From Microbacterium oxydans (GTDB taxonomy: Bacteria > Actinomycetota > Actinomycetes > Actinomycetales > Microbacteriaceae): a stretch of DNA of 64,000 bases. Both the position numbers and the translations under genes were made by a program. Of this stretch, positions 8,943-18,155 are shown piece by piece (positions within the stretch are counted from its first letter, which is position 1; the number at the start of each line of letters is the position of its first letter). The stretch covers positions 62,001 to 126,000 of the forward strand of contig NZ_BJOG01000008.1 in the NCBI RefSeq assembly GCF_006540085.1, read 5' to 3'. The notes under the pieces are model-generated. The model worked only from the letters and a program-made list of their open reading frames with translations. It was not told where the DNA came from and did not search any database.

Positions 8943-10058
8943 TCAGGCCTCGTAGGGCGCCAGCACGACCTCGACCCGCTGGAACTCCTTGAGGTCGGAG
9001 TACCCGGTGGTCGCCATCGACTTGCGCAGCGCGCCGATGAGGTTGGCGGTGCCGTCGGCGACGGGCGCCGGTCCGTACAGGATCTCCTCGAGCGTGCCGA
9101 TGCCACCCACCTCGACGCGGTGCCCGCGCGGGAGCTTCGGGTGATGCGCTTCAGGTCCCCAGTGGAACCCGCGTCCCGGCGCATCGGTCGCACGAGCGAG
9201 CGCGACGCCGAGCATGACGGCGTCTGCGCCCATCGCGAGAGCCTTGACGATGTCGCCGGACGTGCCGACGCCACCGTCGGCGATGACGTGCACGTAGCGC
9301 CCACCGGACTCGTCGAGGTAGTCGCGGCGCGCAGCGGCGACGTCGGAGACCGCTGTCGCCATCGGGGCGTGGATGCCGAGGGTGGCCCGCGTCGTCGAGG
9401 CCGCTCCCCCGCCGAAGCCGACGAGCACGCCCGCAGCCCCCGTGCGCATCAGGTGGAGGGCTGCCGTGTAGGTCGCAGCTCCTCCCACGATGACCGGCAC
9501 ATCGAGGTCGTAGATGAACTTCTTGAGGTTCAGGGGCTCGGCAACGCTCGACACGTGCTCGGCAGAGACCGTGGTCCCCCGGATCACGAACAGGTCGACA
9601 CCTGCGGCGGCGACGGTGTCGTAGAACTCCTGCGTGCGCTGCGGCGTGAGGGAGCCGGCCACGGTGACGCCCGCCTCGCGGACCTCGGCGAGGCGACGGG
9701 TGATGAGCTCGGGCTTGATCGGCTCCGAGTAGAGCTCCTGCATGCGGACCGTCGCCTTGGTGTCGTCGAGACCTGCGATCTCCGCCAGCAGCGGCTCGGG
9801 GTTCTCGTAGCGTGTCCAGAGCCCCTCGAGGTCGAGCACTCCGAGGCCGCCGAGCTGGCCGAGCATGATCGCCGTCTGAGGGCTCACGACCGAGTCCATC
9901 GGCGCGCCCAGCACCGGGATCTCGAACCCGAAGGCGTCGATCGTCCAGGCGGTCGACACGTCCTCCGGGTTGCGCGTGCGCCGCGAGGGCACCACCGCGA
10001 TGTCATCGAACGTGTACGCGCGACGTGCACGCTTTCCTCGGCCGAGCTCGATCTCCAT
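8943..10058 (-). CDS. guaB3: GuaB3 family IMP dehydrogenase-related protein
   Basis: A 371-residue TIM-barrel protein of the GuaB3 family found in actinobacteria. The N-terminus reads MEIELGRGKRARRAYTFDDIAVVPSRRTRNPEDV, with [53 protein letters not shown] and a C-terminal ATTGYSDLKEFQRVEV. It has no CBS domains, unlike true guaB (22009-23511). The family resembles GMP reductase or IMPDH; its reaction is uncertain. ATG at 10058 is chosen because GGAGG lies seven bases upstream; a GTG two codons earlier would be too close to it. Confidence 0.9.
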   Translation of the reverse strand: MEIELGRGKRARRAYTFDDIAVVPSRRTRNPEDVSTAWTIDAFGFEIPVLGAPMDSVVSPQTAIMLGQLGGLGVLDLEGLWTRYENPEPLLAEIAGLDDTKATVRMQELYSEPIKPELITRRLAEVREAGVTVAGSLTPQRTQEFYDTVAAAGVDLFVIRGTTVSAEHVSSVAEPLNLKKFIYDLDVPVIVGGAATYTAALHLMRTGAAGVLVGFGGGAASTTRATLGIHAPMATAVSDVAAARRDYLDESGGRYVHVIADGGVGTSGDIVKALAMGADAVMLGVALARATDAPGRGFHWGPEAHHPKLPRGHRVEVGGIGTLEEILYGPAPVADGTANLIGALRKSMATTGYSDLKEFQRVEVVLAPYEA

Positions 10059-10131
10059 GGTCACCCCTCCAGCCTACCCGGCAGGCGGAGCCGCCCGTGC
10101 TGGGAGACTGGAGGCGAGACCGGGAGGCACC

Positions 10132-11217
10132 ATGAGGATCGAGCATGTCGACGTGGTCGTGGTGGGCGGCGGGGTCATGGGGTTGGCGACGGCCTGGGCC
10201 CTCGTACGTCGAGGACTCAGACCGGTCGTGCTGGAGAGATTCGCCCGCGGTCACCGTGAGGGCGCATCGCACGGTGCGACCCGCAACTTCAACAACGCCT
10301 ACGACGAGGAGCATTACCTCGACCTGCTCGTGCGCGCCCGTCAAGGGTGGGACGCCCTCGGGTCCGTCGGCGGCGAGTCTCTCCTTCGTCTGCACGGCCT
10401 CGTGACCCACGGCGACATCGACATCGCCGCCGTGCGGTCGGGCCTGGAGGGCCGCGGCATCCCGAGTGCCGTCCTCTCGCCCGCCGAGGCGGGTGCCCGG
10501 TGGCCGGGAATGCGCTTCGGCGGCGACGTGCTGTGGTCGTCCGACGCCGGGGTCGTGCGCGCCGCCGAGGCACTGCGGGAGCTGGAGCGTCGCGTCGTCA
10601 TCGGCGGCGGAGAAGTGCGCTGGAGCACCCCGGTCGAGCGCATCGAGGAGGACTCGGACGGCGTGGGGGTCAGCGTCGCCGAGGACATCCACCTGCGTGC
10701 CGAGACCGTCGTGGTGACGGCGGGAGCCTGGACGCGGACTCTGCTTCCGCACTTCGGCCTGCCGCGCCTCACCGTGACCGAGGAGACGCCGGCACACTTC
10801 CGGCCGCTCACGGACGCGCCGTGGCCCTCGTTCAACCACTACGTGCAGCCGGGGACCTACCCCGCGACCGTGTACGGCATGCCGACGCCAGGAGAGGGCG
10901 TGAAAGTCGGGTTCCACCGTGTCGGCGACGAGGTCGATCCCGATGCCCGCCCGCACCTGCCGACGCATCAGCGTGCGCTCTCGGACTACGTGCGGGAGTG
11001 GATGCCCGGCCTCGACCCGGCGGCGCCGGAACCGATCAGCTGCACGTACACCTCGACCGGCGACGGCGCCTTCGTGCTCGATCGCCTCGGCCGGATCGTG
11101 GTGGGCGCCGGGTTCTCCGGCCACGGCTTCAAGTTCGCTCCCGGCGTCGGCGGGGTCCTCGCCGACCTCGCGATCGACCCCGCCGCGCGCGCTGCCGCAC
11201 CCTTCCGACTGCCCTGA
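10132..11217 (+). CDS. FAD-dependent amine oxidase (monomeric sarcosine oxidase/N-methyltryptophan oxidase-like)
   Basis: A 361-residue DAO-family flavoenzyme. The N-terminal dinucleotide fold VVVVGGGVMGLATAWALVRRG is followed by ASHGATRNFNNAY, a motif typical of covalent-FAD sarcosine/N-methyltryptophan oxidases, and a C-terminal GFSGHGFKFAPGVGGVLADL. It should oxidise an N-methyl amino acid or similar secondary amine to an aldehyde, releasing hydrogen peroxide; the substrate is not shown. The ATG at 10132 follows GGGAGG by four bases. The gene is divergent from guaB3. Confidence 0.85.
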   Translation: MRIEHVDVVVVGGGVMGLATAWALVRRGLRPVVLERFARGHREGASHGATRNFNNAYDEEHYLDLLVRARQGWDALGSVGGESLLRLHGLVTHGDIDIAAVRSGLEGRGIPSAVLSPAEAGARWPGMRFGGDVLWSSDAGVVRAAEALRELERRVVIGGGEVRWSTPVERIEEDSDGVGVSVAEDIHLRAETVVVTAGAWTRTLLPHFGLPRLTVTEETPAHFRPLTDAPWPSFNHYVQPGTYPATVYGMPTPGEGVKVGFHRVGDEVDPDARPHLPTHQRALSDYVREWMPGLDPAAPEPISCTYTSTGDGAFVLDRLGRIVVGAGFSGHGFKFAPGVGGVLADLAIDPAARAAAPFRLP

Positions 11218-11237
11218 GCGACCCGACTGTCCTGAGC

Positions 11238-11260
11238 GACACGGGAGCACGGCCCGTGTC
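11238..11260. terminator. hairpin between convergent genes
   Basis: GACACGGG and CCCGTGTC pair perfectly around a seven-base loop, between the convergent oxidase and ABC-F genes. It could act as a terminator in both directions. Just upstream is a tandem 18-base direct repeat (11205-11222, 11223-11240; one mismatch) that spans the oxidase stop codon. Confidence 0.5.
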
Positions 11261-11272
11261 CGCGAACGAACG

Positions 11273-12961
11273 TCAGCGCGAGCGCGCCACCCGCTTCTCG
11301 TCCCACACGGGCTCGTCGGACTCGTAGACCTCGCCGTCCGACCCGAACACCAGGAACCGATCGAACGAACGGGCGAACCAGCGGTCGTGCGTGACCGCCA
11401 GTACCGTTCCCTCGAAGCGCGCGAGGGCCTGCTCCAGCGCCTCGGCCGATTCCAGGTCGAGGTTGTCGGTCGGCTCGTCGAGCAGCAGCAGCGTCGCCCC
11501 GGAGAGCTCCAGAAGGAGCACCTGGAACCGCGCCTGCTGTCCTCCCGACAGCGAGTCGAAGCTCTGCTGCGCCTGACGCACGAGACCGTAGCGGTCGAGT
11601 GCCGAACTCGCGGCGTCGCGTGGCATACCCGCTCGGCGATCGTCCCCCCGATGCAGGATCTCTAGCAGCGTGCGGCCGACGAACTCGGGGTGCGCGTGCG
11701 TCTGCGCGAACAGGCCCGGCACCACCCTCGCTCCGAGCACGGCCGAGCCGGTGTGTTCGACAGCACTGAGCTGCTCACCCGTCGACGTCACGTGACCGAG
11801 CGTGGCGTCGGGGTCGGATCCACCGCGAGCGAGCAGGCGCAGGAAGTGCGACTTGCCCGACCCGTTCGACCCGAGCACGGCCACCCGGTCGCCGTACCAG
11901 ACCTCCGCGTCGAAGGGCCGCATGAGACCCGTCAGCTCCAGGCGCTGCGCGACCACCGCCCGTTTGCCCGTGCGCGCGCCGCGCAGGCGCATGTCGAAGT
12001 CCTGGGCCGGCGGACGCTCCTCCGGGGGACCCGCTTCCTCGAACTTGCGCAGGCGTGTCTGCGCCGCCTGGTAGCGCGAGGCGAAGCCGTCGTTCGCCGA
12101 GGCCTTGACCTTGAGGTTGGCCACCAGGGTCCGCAGCTTCTCGTGCTGCTCGTCCCACCGTCTGCGCAGCTCGTCGAGCCGGTCCATCCGGTCGGTGCGA
12201 GCCTGATGGTAGGTGCCGAAGCCGCCGCCGTGCACCCAGGCCGTGGCCCCGGCGCCTCCGGGTTCGAGCGTGATGAGGCGGTCGGCCGCTCGAGCGAGCA
12301 GCTCACGGTCGTGCGACACGAGCAGCACGGTCTTGGGCGTCTGGCGCAGCTGATCCTCGAGCCAGCGCTTCGTCGGCACGTCGAGATAGTTGTCCGGCTC
12401 GTCGAGCAGCAGCACCTCGTCGGGTCCGCGCAACAGGGCCTCGAGCGCCAGGCGCTTCTGCTCGCCGCCGGAGAGCGTGGTGAGCTCGCGGTATCTTGCG
12501 CGCTCGAACGGGACGCCGAGCGCGGCGACCGTGCACTGGTCCCAGATCGTCTCGTGCTCGTATCCGCCGGCATCCGCGTACTCGGCGATCGCGGATGCAT
12601 AGGCCATCTGCGTATCGTGCTCGTCGCGTTCGATCAGCGCGTTCTCCGCGGTCTCGAGCGCCTCCGCAGCGACGCGGATACGTGTGGGAGCGACACGCAC
12701 CAACAGCTGGTGCACGGTCTCGCCCGCTTCGCCGTGGCCGACGAACTGGTCCATGACGCCGAGTCCGCCGTCGATCGTCACGACGCCGTCATCAGCCGTC
12801 TGATCGCCGCGGATGATGCGCAGCATCGTCGTCTTGCCGGCGCCGTTCGGGCCGATCAGAGCGCTCGTCGAGCCTGCGCCGACCCGGAAGCTCGCCTCGT
12901 CGAGAAGCGGTCTGCCGTCTGGAAGCGTCAGGGAGACGCTGGATACATCGATGAAGCCCAC
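11273..12961 (-). CDS. ABC-F family ATPase (ribosome-associated)
   Basis: About 562 residues with two ATP-binding cassettes and no membrane segments. Cassette 1 has GPNGAGKTTMLR and LSGGEQKRLALEALL; cassette 2 has GSNGSGKSHFLR and LSGGQQARFQVLLLE. A charged linker (residues about 240-330) joins them. ABC-F proteins act on the ribosome, either in translation (EttA type) or in protection against ribosome-targeting antibiotics; which applies here cannot be told. GTG at 12961 is chosen so that the product begins GFIDVSSVSL, preceded by GAAGGA; an ATG ten codons upstream lacks a ribosome binding site. Confidence 0.85.
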   Translation of the reverse strand: MGFIDVSSVSLTLPDGRPLLDEASFRVGAGSTSALIGPNGAGKTTMLRIIRGDQTADDGVVTIDGGLGVMDQFVGHGEAGETVHQLLVRVAPTRIRVAAEALETAENALIERDEHDTQMAYASAIAEYADAGGYEHETIWDQCTVAALGVPFERARYRELTTLSGGEQKRLALEALLRGPDEVLLLDEPDNYLDVPTKRWLEDQLRQTPKTVLLVSHDRELLARAADRLITLEPGGAGATAWVHGGGFGTYHQARTDRMDRLDELRRRWDEQHEKLRTLVANLKVKASANDGFASRYQAAQTRLRKFEEAGPPEERPPAQDFDMRLRGARTGKRAVVAQRLELTGLMRPFDAEVWYGDRVAVLGSNGSGKSHFLRLLARGGSDPDATLGHVTSTGEQLSAVEHTGSAVLGARVVPGLFAQTHAHPEFVGRTLLEILHRGDDRRAGMPRDAASSALDRYGLVRQAQQSFDSLSGGQQARFQVLLLELSGATLLLLDEPTDNLDLESAEALEQALARFEGTVLAVTHDRWFARSFDRFLVFGSDGEVYESDEPVWDEKRVARSR

Positions 12962-13080
12962 GGTGCGTGGCCGTCCTTCCGCCCCGCACATGCCGAGCCG
13001 ACCAGGATATCAGCAGGAGCGGTCACGGACGGAACGGGCCAGGTCGCAGACGACACCGGGCCGAAGACGCTGCGGACCGC

Positions 13081-13632
13081 TCAGACGAGAGCGCTCGACG
13101 TCGGTACGGGAGCGGCGAAGAGGTCGAGCACCGGACAATGCGCATCGACGACGGCGCGCAGGTTCTCATACTCCTCCACGCTGTTCGGACCGGTGATGTC
13201 GACAGCCACGCGCACATCGTGGAATCCGGCGCGCCCCGACTCGTCGATGCCGAAGAGCTTGCGCACGTCGAGGTCGCCCTCGGCCGTGATCTCGATCGCG
13301 TCGATCGTGAGGCCGAGGGCCTGGGCGTAGAGCCGGTACACGACCACCTGGCACGAGACGAGCGCACCCAGTGCGTACTCGACCGGACTGGCCGCGACGT
13401 CGTCCCCGGCGAGCGCACCCGGCTCGTCGACGAGGAAGCGGTGCGCGCCGGCCCGGATCTCGGTCGCGACCGAGCCGATTCCGCGTCCGCTGACGCGGTA
13501 CGTCAATCGCGCGTTCGCTTCGTCCGCGGCGATCCGCTCGTTCCACGCCGATCCCGCGTCTGTGAGTCGCTGCGCGCGCTCGGCCGGGGTGACATCCGCG
13601 ACACCGGCGAGCTGGTCCTGGAGAAGAGTCAT
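13081..13632 (-). CDS. OsmC family protein
   Basis: A 183-residue OsmC/Ohr-fold protein. The family cysteines are present in ALGALVSCQVVVYRL (about residue 105) and in DAHCPVLDLF near the C-terminus, which fits a peroxiredoxin-like thiol enzyme acting on organic hydroperoxides. Other OsmC members have unknown roles. The ATG at 13632 was chosen because upstream sequence is unlike the family, though no clear ribosome binding site is seen. The gene stands alone. Confidence 0.8.
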   Translation of the reverse strand: MTLLQDQLAGVADVTPAERAQRLTDAGSAWNERIAADEANARLTYRVSGRGIGSVATEIRAGAHRFLVDEPGALAGDDVAASPVEYALGALVSCQVVVYRLYAQALGLTIDAIEITAEGDLDVRKLFGIDESGRAGFHDVRVAVDITGPNSVEEYENLRAVVDAHCPVLDLFAAPVPTSSALV

Positions 13633-13734
13633 GGCCCGACGGTAGCGATCGTCCGGTTCCCCGCGCCCGCCGCCCGTCATCGGGCTTCACACCGCGAAAC
13701 GCAGCGTCACGACGCCGAGACCACGCCGGTGGTG

Positions 13735-14097
13735 TCAGCGCCGCAGCTGCTCGATGCGCTCGGACTCTCCCCACGCCCGGTTCGCCGTGAGAACAGGAAG
13801 ATCGAGCCGTCGCGCAAGTGCGAGACACAGGCGGTCCCCCAGCGACAGCCCGCTTCCGCGCCTCCACGATTCCGCGGCGGCTTCCGCGTCGCGCTGGGAC
13901 ACCGGCTCGACCTTCAGCCGGTAGCTGAGCAACAAGCCGGAGGCGATGCCCCAGTCCGCTCCGGACGCGCGCACCTTCTGCGCGACCTCCGACCAGTTCG
14001 CGGCTCCGATCACGGAGTCGTCGAGGATCTCCTCGACGCGATCGGCGCCAGGCTCGCCCTGCAGGAAAGCGAGGAGAGCTGACGCGTCGACCACCAT
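13735..14097 (-). CDS. vapC: VapC-like PIN-domain ribonuclease toxin
   Basis: A 120-residue PIN protein. Acidic catalytic residues are in MVVDASALLAFLQGEPG (Asp4), in the central NWSEVAQKV (Glu), and in LGDRLCLALARRLDLPVLTAN (Asp). VapC toxins cut tRNA or rRNA. Translation can start at ATG 14097 or at GTG 14100; either overlaps the vapB stop by 1-4 bases, so synthesis is coupled to the antitoxin. Confidence 0.85.
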   Translation of the reverse strand: MVVDASALLAFLQGEPGADRVEEILDDSVIGAANWSEVAQKVRASGADWGIASGLLLSYRLKVEPVSQRDAEAAAESWRRGSGLSLGDRLCLALARRLDLPVLTANRAWGESERIEQLRR

Positions 14098-14345
14098 CAC
14101 GCCGCTGCATCCTCGGAGTCCGCGGACCTCCGGCGCTCCGCGAGCAGCGACTCGAGAGCGCGCTTCCCCTCCAGCTGCGACCTGACGAGGGCCTTGGCCT
14201 GCTCCCTGGTGAGCAGGATCACGCCTCCCGACGTCTCGATCATGAGCAGCGGCACGCCCTGGTCCCAATGCTGACGGTCGCGGAGTTCGGCAGGGACCAC
14301 GAGGCGACCACGATCACCCATCGGTGCAACGAATGTGGTATCCAT
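14097..14345 (-). CDS. vapB: AbrB/SpoVT-type antitoxin paired with vapC
   Basis: An 82-residue protein with an N-terminal AbrB/MazE swapped-hairpin domain (FVAPMGDRGRLVVPAELRDRQHW) and a charged C-terminal tail that would wrap around VapC. The start at 14345 is immediately preceded by GAAGG with almost no spacing, which is unusual; no better start exists before the conserved domain. Confidence 0.8.
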   Translation of the reverse strand: MDTTFVAPMGDRGRLVVPAELRDRQHWDQGVPLLMIETSGGVILLTREQAKALVRSQLEGKRALESLLAERRRSADSEDAAA

Positions 14346-14381
14346 CCTTCGACGATACCACCGCCCCTCACGGCGGGGGCT

Positions 14382-16187
14382 TCACTCGGCGCGACTCAGA
14401 CTCGTCAGCACCTCGGTGCGCGGAGCGGCAGGCAGGAAGAAGCGGAACTCCGTGCCGACACCCTCCTTGCTCGTCACGTCCATCGTCCCTCCGTGCGCGA
14501 GGACGATGGCACGGGTGATCGTGAGACCGAGACCCACGCCGGGTACCGCGTTGCGCGTCGCGGTCGACGCACGGAAGAAGCGGGTGAACAGCATCCCCTG
14601 TTCGTCCTCCGGTATCCCGACCCCGGTATCGGCGATCGAGAACTCCACGCCGCCGTCGACCGCGCGCACTCGCGCGGTGACCTTCCCGCCGCGAGAGGTG
14701 AACTTGATGGCATTGGAGAGCAGGTTGTCGATGGCCTGCCCCACTCTTCCGGCATCGACGAAGACGGGCATCGCCGCAGGACCGACCTCCGCAACGAGTT
14801 CGATCCCTTCCCGCTGCGCATGCGGACCGGCCGACACCACCGCGGATCGCACCAGCGCGGCCGCATCGGCCTCATCTCGCTCGAGGGGGAATCGCCCGGA
14901 CTCGACCTGGGCGGTGAACAACAGGTCGCCGACGAGATTGAGCAGACGCTGCGCGTTGCGCTCGATGATGCCGACGAACTCCTGCTGGTCCTCCGTGAGC
15001 GGCTGCCCTGGATCGTTCTGCAGCAGGTCCAGGAAGCCGATGATGGCGCTGAGGGGTGTCCGGAGCTCATGGGAGATCATCCCGACGAACTCGTCCTTCA
15101 TCCTCGCGACCTCGACGGCCCTGGTCTCGTCTGTCAGCACGAACAGATATCCCTGCTGCGCGCCCGCACCGTCCTTATGGGGAGTGACCGTCACACGTGC
15201 GGGAACCGTCGTCCCGCCTGCGGTCACGACCTCGATGTCCCCGTCGACGGGGACACCGGCGTCCGCCTGTCCGAACAGAGCCTTGATCCCCGGGTCGAGT
15301 TCGGCGTAGCCGGCGGGCATGTCGCCGGACGGCGCGGAGTGCTCCGCCGTGTCAGCCGCCAGCATCGAGAGCACGGCGGTCGAGAAGAAGCGATCGATGC
15401 GCACGTCGTCGAGAGCCTCGTCGACGGGAAGTCCGAGCAGGCGCACCGCTCCCGGGTTCCAGGCCGTCACGATACCGCTGCAGTCCGTGGCCACCACGGC
15501 CTGCGCCGTTATCGACGACCACAGGCTCTCGAACGAGTCCAGCAGCTCGCGGTACTGGTGCTCCTTCTCGCGCAGCTGCACGATCATGGCCACGTTCTCG
15601 GACAGCGCTCTGGTTCGTTCGGCGACGAGCTCCTCCGCCTGTTCCACGCGCATCCGCTGCTGCCGCGCGAGCTGGTTGATCACGGCCGCCACCGCCGAGA
15701 ACACGAGCGGGCCCACCACGCCCCGCAGCCACTCGACCGAGGTCGCGGGTGGCGCGGTGACGTACGGCATCAGCAACGCGATCGACGTGAGCCCGCCGAC
15801 CACGAACACCCAGCGGATGCCCGGGGCGGCGGCCAGCCAGACCACCGGGAGGAGCACGAGTGATGAGAAGAGCGATGTCGCTCCCCCGGTACCCGTGCGG
15901 AAGAGTCCGAGGCCGATGATGTCGACGATGGGGATGAGCAGGAGCGCCCATCCCTCGTGCACCCCGCGGGCCGTCAGCACCGCGGCGAAGGCCGTGGCCG
16001 CGAGCACCAGGATGATCCCCGCCACGGCCGGTGCGACGTGCGTCATGGGAAGGTCGGGAACCCACCAGGTGAGGAGCGCCGCGATCACCGTCGCGGTGAC
16101 CGTCGGCGCCTGCTTGAGCAGCGGGCTCGGGTTGTCGAAGACCTGATACCAGCGGTTCTCCGCGCGATCGAGCGGCGTGGCCCTCAT
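14382..16187 (-). CDS. membrane-bound PAS sensor histidine kinase
   Basis: A 601-residue kinase and the last gene of a seven-gene overlapping operon. About six membrane helices fill residues 29-172, followed by a coiled coil (175-215), a PAS domain (about 215-355), a HisKA domain with MISHELRTPLSAI (His373) and an HATPase domain with NLLSNAIKFTS, DTGVGIPEDE and GVGLGLTITRAI. It ought to phosphorylate the response regulator encoded just upstream and perhaps the REC domain of the REC-PIG-L protein at the other end of the operon. Its ATG overlaps the regulator's stop by four bases. Confidence 0.9.
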   Translation of the reverse strand: MRATPLDRAENRWYQVFDNPSPLLKQAPTVTATVIAALLTWWVPDLPMTHVAPAVAGIILVLAATAFAAVLTARGVHEGWALLLIPIVDIIGLGLFRTGTGGATSLFSSLVLLPVVWLAAAPGIRWVFVVGGLTSIALLMPYVTAPPATSVEWLRGVVGPLVFSAVAAVINQLARQQRMRVEQAEELVAERTRALSENVAMIVQLREKEHQYRELLDSFESLWSSITAQAVVATDCSGIVTAWNPGAVRLLGLPVDEALDDVRIDRFFSTAVLSMLAADTAEHSAPSGDMPAGYAELDPGIKALFGQADAGVPVDGDIEVVTAGGTTVPARVTVTPHKDGAGAQQGYLFVLTDETRAVEVARMKDEFVGMISHELRTPLSAIIGFLDLLQNDPGQPLTEDQQEFVGIIERNAQRLLNLVGDLLFTAQVESGRFPLERDEADAAALVRSAVVSAGPHAQREGIELVAEVGPAAMPVFVDAGRVGQAIDNLLSNAIKFTSRGGKVTARVRAVDGGVEFSIADTGVGIPEDEQGMLFTRFFRASTATRNAVPGVGLGLTITRAIVLAHGGTMDVTSKEGVGTEFRFFLPAAPRTEVLTSLSRAE

Positions 16188-16531
16188 CGCCGCACGCCCT
16201 CGACGATCGCGTGCAGCTCGGAACCCGTGATCGGCTTGGGGAGCGCGGCGTCCGCCGGCGGATAGTCGGTGGCATCGAGCACCGAGCTGATCACCAGGAA
16301 GCAGTCGGGGAAACGGGCCCGGACCAGCCGCGCGCACTCCTGTCCCGAGATACCGGGCAGCAGCAGGTCGAGCACGGCCACCACGGGATCGATCTCGGAG
16401 AACGCGGCGATCGCCGACTCGGCGTCACGGGCCACGAACACGTCGAACCCCTCGCGATCGAGATAGCGGCGCAGCAGCGCGGCCTGATCGGGCGCGTCCT
16501 CGACGACGAGGGCCAACGGCCTCCCGCTCAT
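16184..16531 (-). CDS. single-domain response regulator
   Basis: A 115-residue receiver domain without an output domain. The acidic pocket is VVEDAPD (Glu11, Asp12), the phosphoacceptor Asp55 is in VAVLDLLLPGISG, Ser replaces the usual Thr in LVISSVLD, and Lys99 is in LPKPI. Its start overlaps the stop of the 47-residue membrane protein (ATGA), and its stop overlaps the kinase start. Without a DNA-binding domain it probably acts by protein contact or as a phosphate sink. Confidence 0.9.
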   Translation of the reverse strand: MSGRPLALVVEDAPDQAALLRRYLDREGFDVFVARDAESAIAAFSEIDPVVAVLDLLLPGISGQECARLVRARFPDCFLVISSVLDATDYPPADAALPKPITGSELHAIVEGVRR

Positions 16532-16671
16532 CGGAGCAGCAGCTCTCTCACCACGACGATGACGACCACCACGGCGAGGGCGAGCAGAGCCTGAGGGATC
16601 AGACGTCGCTCACGTCGGGCATCCGCGGCGATCTCCTCCACCTCGGCATCGTTCGACGGGGTTGCGGTCAT
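16528..16671 (-). CDS. 47-residue single-pass membrane protein
   Basis: A short gene with a charged, acidic-to-basic N-terminal part (MTATPSNDAEVEEIAADARR) and one C-terminal hydrophobic helix (LIPQALLALAVVVVIVVVREL). It is not recognisable by family. Both ends overlap neighbours: its ATG overlaps the glycosyltransferase stop and its stop overlaps the regulator start. This argues that it is real. Small membrane proteins beside processive GT2 synthases often serve as partner subunits, but that is only a suggestion. Confidence 0.7.
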   Translation of the reverse strand: MTATPSNDAEVEEIAADARRERRLIPQALLALAVVVVIVVVRELLLR

Positions 16672-18155
16672 GAGTCGACACGTCCGATCTTCTCGGTCTT
16701 GATCCAGGAGGCATCGGCGCGACGCCACTCCTTGATGTAGGAATCCACGGTGATGGCGCACAGCAGTGAGCCGTACCCGCAGACGTAGAGCAGCAGCCCC
16801 GCGAAGAAGCGTCCGCCAGGGAGCGGCTCCACCGCCCGGGCGAGCCAGATCCCCAGCATCGAGATCGGTCCCCACAGGTAGAAGATCACCGCCCACATGA
16901 TGCGGGCCTCGTGCGTCACGGGCAGCCCGAGCGCGAGCAACGCGGACTCGAACAGCTGCGGGAAGATCGCGATGGCCATCAGGATCAGGGCACCGAGCCC
17001 TGGGAACATGATCGCCTCGCGCCAGGACTGTCTGCCGATGCGGGGATCCAGCTGCACCGAGTAGAGCATCGAGTAGATGTAGATGCAGGCCGCCGCGATC
17101 CACATGAAGCGGAACACGAACTCCGCGATGTCGCTGTGCAGCAGGAGGAGCGCGAGCAGGCCGGCCGCCGCGAGCAGCATGAACGCAGGGAGCAGGAGGA
17201 TCGTGAACCAGGCGAGCCCGAAGCCGAAACTGCCCAGGTTGTGGTCCCGGCTCGGGCGGAACCACAGCTTTCGGTAGATCGAGGTGAGCTGCACGTTGCC
17301 GCGCGCCCAGCGCAGACGCTGCTTCCACAGGCTGTCGATCGTCCGCGGCTCCTCGGCCAGCACCACGGCATGCGGCTCGAACACCATCCGGCGTCCCTTG
17401 AGCTGGCCCTCGAACGTCGTCATGGTGTCCTCGGCGAGGGTTCCCGTGGGGATGCGTCCGCCGATGGCTTCGAGGTTCGCTCGCGAGTGCAGCTGGGCGC
17501 CGCCCGCGAGGCAGGCGATGGCGCCGCCGACGTTCTGCACCCGACGTGCGGACAGCTGACCGATCACGTACTCGATGGCGATGAAACGCGTGAGGTAGTT
17601 GCGGTCGCGGCTGCCCTCGGCGATGTAGGCCGTCACGGCACCGACCTTCTCGTCGGCCAGGTGACGGGTGAGCTTGCGCAGCGAATCACGGGCGAAGATC
17701 ACATCCGCATCCATGATGAGCACGGCCTCGGCCCACGTGTCGGCGAGGATCACGTCGAGACCGTGGTTGAGCGTGTGCGCCTTGCCCTCTCCCCCCTTCT
17801 CGCGCCGCAGGTGCACGACGCGGCCGGGGTGGGCCGCTGACGTGGCGGCGACGACCTCGGGGGTGTCGTCGGTCGATGCGTCGTCGACGACGAAGACCCG
17901 CAGGCGTTCAGCCGGATACTCCAGGTGCAGCAGCCGTTCGATCGCGGGGCCGATCACCGCACCCTCGTTCCAGGCGGGGATGACGACGGCGACGTTCGGG
18001 TGGTACGGCGCCGCCTTGCCGTAATGGTTGCGGAACGCATGCAGCGGAAGGATGAGGAACTGCAGGCCGGTGTTGACCACCGGCAGCGTGCCGACGAGGA
18101 TGCAGAGCAGCAGGAGGATGACCACCACGGTCTCCAGCCAGGTGAGATCGGCCAT
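16668..18155 (-). CDS. GT2 processive glycosyltransferase (polysaccharide synthase-like)
   Basis: A 495-residue membrane glycosyltransferase. It has an N-terminal helix (residues 8-38) and a GT-A domain with VVIPAWNEG, DDASTDD (91-97), MDAD (148-151), TLAEDTMTT (Glu242-Asp243) and the processive signature QRLRW (279-283), followed by four or five C-terminal helices. The motif set matches the poly-N-acetylglucosamine/cellulose/hyaluronan synthase group, so it should polymerise and export a beta-linked sugar chain. The ATG at 18155 overlaps the PHP gene's stop by one base. A PIG-L deacetylase in the same operon suggests an N-acetylated product. Confidence 0.88.
   Translation of the reverse strand: MADLTWLETVVVILLLLCILVGTLPVVNTGLQFLILPLHAFRNHYGKAAPYHPNVAVVIPAWNEGAVIGPAIERLLHLEYPAERLRVFVVDDASTDDTPEVVAATSAAHPGRVVHLRREKGGEGKAHTLNHGLDVILADTWAEAVLIMDADVIFARDSLRKLTRHLADEKVGAVTAYIAEGSRDRNYLTRFIAIEYVIGQLSARRVQNVGGAIACLAGGAQLHSRANLEAIGGRIPTGTLAEDTMTTFEGQLKGRRMVFEPHAVVLAEEPRTIDSLWKQRLRWARGNVQLTSIYRKLWFRPSRDHNLGSFGFGLAWFTILLLPAFMLLAAAGLLALLLLHSDIAEFVFRFMWIAAACIYIYSMLYSVQLDPRIGRQSWREAIMFPGLGALILMAIAIFPQLFESALLALGLPVTHEARIMWAVIFYLWGPISMLGIWLARAVEPLPGGRFFAGLLLYVCGYGSLLCAITVDSYIKEWRRADASWIKTEKIGRVDS

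Noticed and set aside
11205..11240. Tandem 18-base direct repeat at the end of the oxidase gene, considered as an attachment site
   Set aside because: There is no integrase or tRNA nearby and it is short; a simple local duplication is more likely.
11690..13330. A 546-codon plus-strand frame opposite the ABC-F gene
   Set aside because: Shadow of the ABC-F gene. Composition is Arg/Val/Leu/Glu-rich with no domain, and no ribosome binding site.
14268..15863. A 531-codon plus-strand frame opposite the histidine kinase
   Set aside because: His/Arg/Asp-rich low-complexity translation with no motifs; the minus-strand kinase explains the region.
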